Assembly (NCBI GenBank): GCA_964528645.1
Contig: CAZGSR010000008.1
Coordinates: 12,357-76,356, forward strand
Reading direction: 5' to 3'
Source of the DNA: UBA5734 sp964528645
GTDB lineage: Bacteria > Bacillota > Clostridia > Saccharofermentanales > UBA5734
DNA length: 64,000 nucleotides
Shown here: positions 59,311 through 64,000 of the stretch, one piece after another
Numbering within the stretch: the stretch's first letter is position 1
Layout of the letters: the number at the start of each line of letters is the position of its first letter
Program-made: the position numbers and the translations under genes
The notes under the pieces: generated by a model
The model's database searches: none
Told to the model about the DNA's origin: nothing
Seen by the model: only the letters and a program-made list of their open reading frames with translations

Positions 59311-59623
59311 ACATAGCCCGGCGAAGCGGGGTAATCCCATTCAACTGGGCCTGGATTTTCCGTCGCGTCACTTCGATATCATGGTTGTTCTGAACCCGTA
59401 GCCAATAGCCCATGGACAGACCAAAATATGTGCAGAGACGCAAATCCGTGTCAGCAGAAATGGACCTTTTTCCTGCGACAATTTCTCCGATGCGCTGAGC
59501 CGGAACGCCAATTTCCTTTGCCAGCCGATATTTCGTGATTCCCAGGGGAGCCAGGAATTCTTCATTCAGCAATTCGCCCGGTGTCACAGGATCTAGTAAA
59601 TGGCTCGTTTGTGTTTGATTCAT
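59309..59623 (-). CDS. higA: HigA-type antitoxin
   Basis: A 104-residue XRE-family antitoxin of the HigA type: TPGELLNEEFLAPLGITKYRLAKEIGVPAQRIGEIVAGKRSISADTDLRLCTYFGLS is the helix-turn-helix region and GYWLRVQNNHDIEVTRRK the C-terminal part. It neutralises HigB and represses the operon through the inverted repeat at 59923-59943. ATG 59623 follows AAAGGAG. It starts 13 bp after higB; toxin-first order is normal for higBA. Confidence 0.95.
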   Translation of the reverse strand: MNQTQTSHLLDPVTPGELLNEEFLAPLGITKYRLAKEIGVPAQRIGEIVAGKRSISADTDLRLCTYFGLSMGYWLRVQNNHDIEVTRRKIQAQLNGITPLRRAM

Positions 59624-59636
59624 GAGACTCCTTTCC

Positions 59637-59915
59637 TCAGTGGTAATCACAGATCTCCACTTCTCTGGGTCCTTGCTTGGTCCACTTGAAGCAGATCCGG
59701 TATTGGACGTTGATTCGAATCGAATACTGACCTGCTCGATCCCCCTGAAGCATTTCTAATCGATTGCCTGGAGGAACCCGTAAATCATCAAGGCTGCCTG
59801 CCACATCCAGTTGTAATAGTTTGCGCAGTGCGATCCGCTCAAACTGGGCAAATTTCGCCACACGTTCCAGCCGGCTCAACTTTTCTGTGTCTTTGTCAGC
59901 ATAAGACTGAATCAT
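59637..59915 (-). CDS. higB: HigB-type mRNA interferase toxin
   Basis: A 92-residue RelE/HigB-fold toxin: MIQSYADKDTEKL at the start, then SLDDLRVPPGNRLEMLQGDRAGQYSIRINVQYRICFKW and the terminal EICDYH, all diagnostic. HigB cleaves mRNA on translating ribosomes. The start ATG at 59915 matches the family start, and the promoter -10 ends only 7 bp upstream, so the mRNA should begin at or within a base or two of the start codon. No ribosome site is possible in that case. Confidence 0.95.
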   Translation of the reverse strand: MIQSYADKDTEKLSRLERVAKFAQFERIALRKLLQLDVAGSLDDLRVPPGNRLEMLQGDRAGQYSIRINVQYRICFKWTKQGPREVEICDYH

Positions 59916-59921
59916 ATATAG

Positions 59922-59950
59922 ATAATAACGTTGTGCGTTATTAACGTCAA
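59922..59950 (-). promoter_or_regulatory. higBA promoter with autoregulatory operator
   Basis: On the minus strand: -35 TTGACG (59945-59950), 17-bp spacer, -10 TATTAT (59922-59927). The perfect inverted repeat TAATAACG-TTGTG-CGTTATTA (59923-59943) covers the spacer and most of the -10, the expected place for HigA to repress. Confidence 0.85.
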
Positions 59951-59985
59951 GCATTCATACGCTATGGTCTTGAGAAAATCGCTCT

Positions 59986-60660
59986 TCACGCACTCAGGAT
60001 CAGGCCATCTTCGACCCGGATGATCCGTTTGGCCTGGGCAGCGATGTGGGGGTCATGAGTGATCATGACGATGGTTTTGCCCTCGGCGTTGAGTTCCTGG
60101 AAAAAGCGCAGGATTTCCTGGCCGGTCTTGCTGTCGAGGGCACCGGTCGGTTCGTCAGCCAAGATCAGAGGACAGTTGCCGACCAGGGCCCGGGCGATGG
60201 CGACGCGCTGCTGCTGGCCACCGGAGAGCTGGTTGGGCCGGTGATGCCAGCGTTCGCCGAGGCCAACCCTTTCCAGGGTGGCCAGGGCTTTCATTTTGGC
60301 GGTGCGGCTGGACTGCCCCTGCAGAAGCAAGGGCAGTTCAACATTGCGCAGGGCATTGTATTTGGCGATCAAATTGAATTTCTGGAAAACAAAACCGATC
60401 TTGCGGTTGCGGATCCGGGCGTAGGTGTGGTCGGACTGGCGATGGATGTCCACACCATCGATCGAATACGTGCCACTGTCGATGGTATCGATCAGGCCGA
60501 TCAAGTTCATCAAGGTCGTTTTCCCGGATCCGGACGGGCCCAGGATGGCGACAAATTCACCTGGTTCGACCGTCAGGGAGACGCCCTTCAGGACTTCGAC
60601 CCGGCCATCGCCTTTGCCATAGGACTTGTAGATATCTTTCATTTCAATGATCGGTGTCAT
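59986..60660 (-). CDS. ABC transporter ATPase (MacB/LolD type)
   Basis: A 224-residue ATPase with Walker A GPSGSGKTTLMN, Q-loop VFQKFNLIAKY, signature LSGGQQQRVAIARAL, Walker B LILADEPTGALD and H-loop ITHDPHIA. The 'MNLIGLID..DSGTY.IDG' stretch is typical of MacB-type export ATPases. ATG 60660 follows GGAAGGA at suitable spacing. It is the last gene of a four-gene exporter operon. Such systems export antimicrobial peptides or other small molecules. Confidence 0.93.
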   Translation of the reverse strand: MTPIIEMKDIYKSYGKGDGRVEVLKGVSLTVEPGEFVAILGPSGSGKTTLMNLIGLIDTIDSGTYSIDGVDIHRQSDHTYARIRNRKIGFVFQKFNLIAKYNALRNVELPLLLQGQSSRTAKMKALATLERVGLGERWHHRPNQLSGGQQQRVAIARALVGNCPLILADEPTGALDSKTGQEILRFFQELNAEGKTIVMITHDPHIAAQAKRIIRVEDGLILSA

Positions 60661-60694
60661 GTGCGTCATCCTTCCAGGTATTTTAGTCAAAGTC

Positions 60695-61249
60695 TCAAGC
60701 CCTGGGCGGGACAGCCAGGATTTTCTCGATGATCTCAGTGCCTTCTTTGTAGTAGATCTTGAGCTGGGTACCGACTGTGAGATCATCGAGACCGATTTCT
60801 TCTTCCACAGGACCGGTGCCGGTTTCACCGGTTTCGCCGGTTGATTCCGAGGGCATGGTCGAACGGACTCGCTGGACGATCACAGTACCAACCGGAATGA
60901 TGATGGTGGCTGTTTCACCGGAGAATTCTTTGGGCTCGGTCGATGCCGTCTGGCCGCGTCCAGAACCCGGTGTACGGGTGGTCTCTTCCGTGATGGTTTC
61001 ATCCGCTGCATACAGGCGCAAGGTGACTTCATTGCCGATGATTTCGCTGATTTCACCACTCAGGTCCGAAGGCGTATTCGATCCGGTCGCAGCTGTTTCA
61101 CCGGCAGCAGTTGTTTCTGCGGAAGCAGCATCGCCAGCAGAGACAGTCGTGGGCGTGGTGGTGGCAGTCGAGCCACTACAGGCAGCAACGGAAACGAGCA
61201 GGGACATGGCCAGGAGAATGAGCAAAGATTTTTTCATGATTGTTTTCAT
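60695..61249 (-). CDS. Lipoprotein of unknown function within the exporter operon
   Basis: A 184-residue lipoprotein: MKTIMKKSLLILLAMSLLVS then VAACSG with lipid cysteine. A Thr/Ala-rich linker (to about residue 60) is followed by ISEIIGNEVTLRLYAAD and TATIIIPVGTVIVQR, strand segments like those of small beta-barrel (OB-like) domains, then DDLTVGTQLKIYYKEG. The 'I.G..VTLR' and 'GT.LKIYY' pattern occurs in clostridial lipoproteins next to MacAB-like exporters. Function unknown; it may help the adaptor or bind the cargo. Confidence 0.75.
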   Translation of the reverse strand: MKTIMKKSLLILLAMSLLVSVAACSGSTATTTPTTVSAGDAASAETTAAGETAATGSNTPSDLSGEISEIIGNEVTLRLYAADETITEETTRTPGSGRGQTASTEPKEFSGETATIIIPVGTVIVQRVRSTMPSESTGETGETGTGPVEEEIGLDDLTVGTQLKIYYKEGTEIIEKILAVPPRA

Positions 61250-61300
61250 GGGAGGATTCCTTTCTTTTTCAATGACAGGTTTTGTTATAAAGCTGGATGG

Positions 61301-62539
61301 TTATTCGTAATTCAGGGCGTCGATCGGCTTGAGTCCGGACGCTTTGACGGCTGGGTAGAAACCGGAGATGACCCCGGTGACCACTGAGAAGCCAATGCCG
61401 AGCAGGATGCCGTCCGCCGAGGCCAGGAAGCTGATCCCAGCCCATTCGAGTGCTGCCGGGGCCAGGTAACTGAGTCCCGCGCCGAGAAGTCCGCCCAGGG
61501 CACTGATGAAAATAGCTTCGAGAAGGAATTCGACCAGGATGGTCGAACGGGCGGCACCGATGCTTTTCAAAATGCCAATCTCGCGGGTCCGTTCCTGGAC
61601 CGCAACCATCAGGACATTCATGATGCCGATGCCACTGACCAGCAGGACGACAGCTGCAACCGCTACCAGCAGCGAGGACATCGTCCGGGCAGTCGCCTGG
61701 GCCGATTCGAGGACACTGCCGGCGTCGGTCACGGTGTAGACATCACTGGCACCGATCGTGTCGTCGATGTATTCCTTGATCTCACCGATGGCCAGCTGGA
61801 CGCTATCGATGTCACTGGCCAGCGCCATGAAAGTGACCTGGGCGGCACTGGACACACCGGATCGGGTCGTGCCAGAGGTGTATTTGATGGCCACATCGTA
61901 AGGGATGAAGACCTGGTCATCGGCCGAGGTCGAATCGGCCGAGACCCCCGTGGAGATACCACCGCTGCCACCAATGCGGTCGAGCACGCCGACAACGGTG
62001 AACGAAGCGCCTTTGACCAGGATTTTCTGGTCGATCGCTGCTTCGAGGTCGCCTTCAAACAAATAATCCGCGACATTGTATCCCAGGACCGCGTACCTGC
62101 TGCGCATCAGGGAGTCCTCGTCCGTGAACAGGCTGCCATACAACGGTTCGATGTGGGTGATGCCGGCATAAGCTTCATTGATGCCCATGACCGTTGCCGT
62201 TGTCGAGGTCGAATTGGCAGCGATTTCCGAGGAAGTCCGGGTGCTGACGCCGACCGCCTCGACATGGGGCAGGACCTCAGCCATTTCCAGCGCTTCATCC
62301 CTGGTCAGGATTGCAGTGGTGTTGCTGGTGGCACTGCCTCGGGCCCGGGCGATGGTGATGCTCTCAACCGAGAGGCGGCTATACTGGTCGGCGACCTGGG
62401 CTTCGCCAGCCTTGCCGATGCCAACCACCAGAATGATGGTGAACGTGCCGATGATGATGCCCAGCGAAGTCAGGAAAACGCGGAATTTGTTGCTGGCAAC
62501 AGACAGGATCACCGAACGCAGGGTTTCCGAGGGTCTCAT
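61301..62539 (-). CDS. MacB-type ABC transporter permease
   Basis: A 412-residue permease with an N-terminal transmembrane helix (NKFRVFLTSLGIIIGTFTIILVVGIG), a large extracytoplasmic domain (about 45-280) and three C-terminal helices of the FtsX fold (LVAVAAVVLLVSGIGIMNVLMVAVQERTREIGILKSIGA). Unlike Gram-negative MacB, the ATPase is a separate protein encoded two genes downstream. Its start overlaps the adaptor gene by 4 bp. Confidence 0.92.
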   Translation of the reverse strand: MRPSETLRSVILSVASNKFRVFLTSLGIIIGTFTIILVVGIGKAGEAQVADQYSRLSVESITIARARGSATSNTTAILTRDEALEMAEVLPHVEAVGVSTRTSSEIAANSTSTTATVMGINEAYAGITHIEPLYGSLFTDEDSLMRSRYAVLGYNVADYLFEGDLEAAIDQKILVKGASFTVVGVLDRIGGSGGISTGVSADSTSADDQVFIPYDVAIKYTSGTTRSGVSSAAQVTFMALASDIDSVQLAIGEIKEYIDDTIGASDVYTVTDAGSVLESAQATARTMSSLLVAVAAVVLLVSGIGIMNVLMVAVQERTREIGILKSIGAARSTILVEFLLEAIFISALGGLLGAGLSYLAPAALEWAGISFLASADGILLGIGFSVVTGVISGFYPAVKASGLKPIDALNYE

Positions 62540-63951
62540 CGTTCCAGCCCGCCTGTCACCACTTTTTCTCCAACTGCGAGGCCTTCGATCACTTCACTGA
62601 CGGTGCCATTGGTCAGGCCACAGGTCACAGCCCGTTCTTCGAGGGTACCGTCCTCTTTCTGGACGGTGACATATTGCTGGGCGTCTTTGATGTAGACAGC
62701 TTTGTTGGAGACTAAAAGGACGTCGGGTTTTTCTTTCTTGATGAAGGTGACGAATGTCGTCATACCATCGAGGATGCGGGCATCGGGATCTGTAAAGGTA
62801 CCGGTCACCAGATAGGTGACAATCCCGGTGCTGTCGATTTTCGGTGTCAGACTGATTTCACTGACTGATCCGGCCTGGTTTTCCAGGGTCAGAGCATCGA
62901 CCGTGATGCGCATCGTCTGGCCGACTTCGATGCCAGCGATATCGGTCTCAGTGATGTTGGCTGTCACCTGGACCGTCTCTGTCTGGGCAATGGACAGAAG
63001 ACTGGACGTGCTGCTGGCCGTGGCGGCAGCAACCAGATCCCCCGGCTCGACTGCTACAGATTTCACGATGCCAGAGACAGGGGCTTTGATATCCGTCTGA
63101 GAAAGGGTTTCCTGGGCCAGGGCCAGGCGAGCCTTGGCATCCTCGAGGGCAAACTGGGCTGTCGTGACCGCAGCATCCGATTGCCTGAGGTAATCGACTT
63201 TCAGTTTCTGAATGTCATAATTCTGGCTGTATTCGGTATAGATGGCTGGATCATTGGCAAGATCCGCCTGGGCCTCGAGATAGGCGCGCTCAATCGGAAC
63301 CAGTTTCTGCTGTTCGAGCGCCAGGTTGTAATCCCGGGTTTTGATGGCCTCATCAAGAGCGACTTGCGCCTTGTCGATTGCCAGCTCATTGGCCGAGGTC
63401 GAATTTTCGTCGTAAGCTTCCTCAGCCTGCTCCAGGGCGATTTCAGCACTGGTGACCGACAGGTCGGAATTTTTCATGTATTCGATTTTGAGAATCTGCT
63501 GGTTATAATCCTCGATTGCCTTGTAGCGCGAGTCGTAGATCTCCCGTTCCAGGGAAACCAGTTTGACTTCTTCGGAGGTGATGGTGTATGTCCGCTGGAG
63601 TCTGGCCTCGTTCAGGCTTTCTTCGGCTTTTTTGACATCGAGCTCAGCAGCAGTCACTGCAGCTTCCAGGTCACCTGTTTCAAGCCGGGCAAGGCTTTCG
63701 CCAGCAGCAACCATTTGTCCCGGCTGCACGAGCACTTCTGCAATCGTCCCTGCGATGGGTGACTGGATCTCTGCCGAGGGAATGACCACTCGGCCATCGG
63801 CATACTGGCCGATCAGGAGATCGCCTGTTTTGACTGCCTGAACACTGATTTTGGGAGCTTCACTTTCGTCACTCGAACTGCAGGCCGTCCCTGCCAGCAG
63901 CAAAGCCAGAACCAGGCTCAAGATCAGGGCTGTTTTAATGGGTCGTTTCAT
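62536..63951 (-). CDS. MacA/HlyD-type membrane fusion lipoprotein
   Basis: A 471-residue adaptor. The lipoprotein signal (LALLLAGTACSSS) is followed by a biotinyl-lipoyl-like domain half (IQSPIAGTIAEVLVQPGQMVAAGESLARLE), a long alpha-helical hairpin (about 95-290, with repeats such as EIALEQAEEAYDENSTSANELAIDK), the second lipoyl half (DIKAPVSGIVKSVAVEPGDLV) and beta-barrel domains. It links the permease to the cell envelope. ATG 63951 follows GGAGG. It heads the exporter operon; the promoter lies near or beyond the window edge. Confidence 0.92.
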   Translation of the reverse strand: MKRPIKTALILSLVLALLLAGTACSSSDESEAPKISVQAVKTGDLLIGQYADGRVVIPSAEIQSPIAGTIAEVLVQPGQMVAAGESLARLETGDLEAAVTAAELDVKKAEESLNEARLQRTYTITSEEVKLVSLEREIYDSRYKAIEDYNQQILKIEYMKNSDLSVTSAEIALEQAEEAYDENSTSANELAIDKAQVALDEAIKTRDYNLALEQQKLVPIERAYLEAQADLANDPAIYTEYSQNYDIQKLKVDYLRQSDAAVTTAQFALEDAKARLALAQETLSQTDIKAPVSGIVKSVAVEPGDLVAAATASSTSSLLSIAQTETVQVTANITETDIAGIEVGQTMRITVDALTLENQAGSVSEISLTPKIDSTGIVTYLVTGTFTDPDARILDGMTTFVTFIKKEKPDVLLVSNKAVYIKDAQQYVTVQKEDGTLEERAVTCGLTNGTVSEVIEGLAVGEKVVTGGLER

Positions 63952-64000
63952 AAAAACCTCCATGCCGGCGCATTCGCGGCGGCTCAAAAATGAATTAAAA

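Overview
This 64 kb window comes from a fermentative, anaerobic Firmicute-type bacterium, most likely a member of the Clostridia. The basis is a set of families rather than a marker gene: bifunctional AdhE, class I hybrid cluster protein, diphosphate-dependent phosphofructokinase, an AgrC/AgrA-like sensor and LytTR regulator, cre-like sites, strong Shine-Dalgarno sequences, and many protein families typical of gut or digester Clostridia. Most genes favour C or G at the third codon position. The stretch around 20.4-22.9 kb is visibly richer in A and T. I saw no rRNA, tRNA, CRISPR array, insertion sequence or prophage.

Layout. 1-4.5 kb: the end of a GNAT gene, an amidohydrolase, adhE behind a long leader (sigma-A-type promoter, cre-like site, strong terminator hairpin 110 bp before the start codon), and a small Mop-domain protein. 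4.6-14 kb, minus strand: phosphonate genes in the order phnK, phnM, hexapeptide transferase, phnL, PHP phosphodiesterase, phnD, phnC, phnE, phnE, then a membrane glycosyltransferase. At the head of this operon the C-terminal 182 residues of PhnJ are fused in frame to a ~1,960-residue InlB/MucBP-repeat surface protein. PhnG, PhnH, PhnI and the N-terminal part of PhnJ are absent, so this is either a large deletion or a chimeric join. 20.6-22.7 kb: an AgrC/AgrA-like pair. 22.9-23.5 kb: a zinc-ribbon protein behind a structured leader. 23.5-28.3 kb: an MFS transporter, a GGDEF protein, a tocopherol-cyclase-like protein, a DUF5320-like protein and a flavin reductase. 28.4-32 kb: an unusual ferredoxin-DUF1858-DUF2249-binding-protein fusion in an operon with hcp. 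32-35.7 kb: putP, an SLC13-type permease and a cytidylate-kinase-like gene.

35.7-59.2 kb is a sugar-acid island. It holds a GPH-type symporter broken by a one-base frameshift, the full glucuronate route (uxaC, uxuB, uxuA, kdgK, eda), an AraC regulator, an MFS transporter, isomerase and oxidoreductase pairs, and the operon pfp-HAD-gnd-larA-like. Two paralogous HAD hydrolases lie on either side of the uronate genes. An iolG-like dehydrogenase, a second AraC regulator and a TIM-barrel isomerase follow. Three operon promoters in the island share one architecture: two GAGCAA/CAGCAA half-sites exactly 21 bp apart, placed 37-38 bp from a -10 element with no good -35 box. This looks like the operator of the local AraC activator. 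The LarA-like protein keeps all its catalytic residues and could supply D-mannonate to UxuA.

59.3-64 kb: a higBA toxin-antitoxin pair whose promoter implies a leaderless toxin mRNA, and a MacAB-type ABC exporter with a lipoprotein gene inserted between permease and ATPase.
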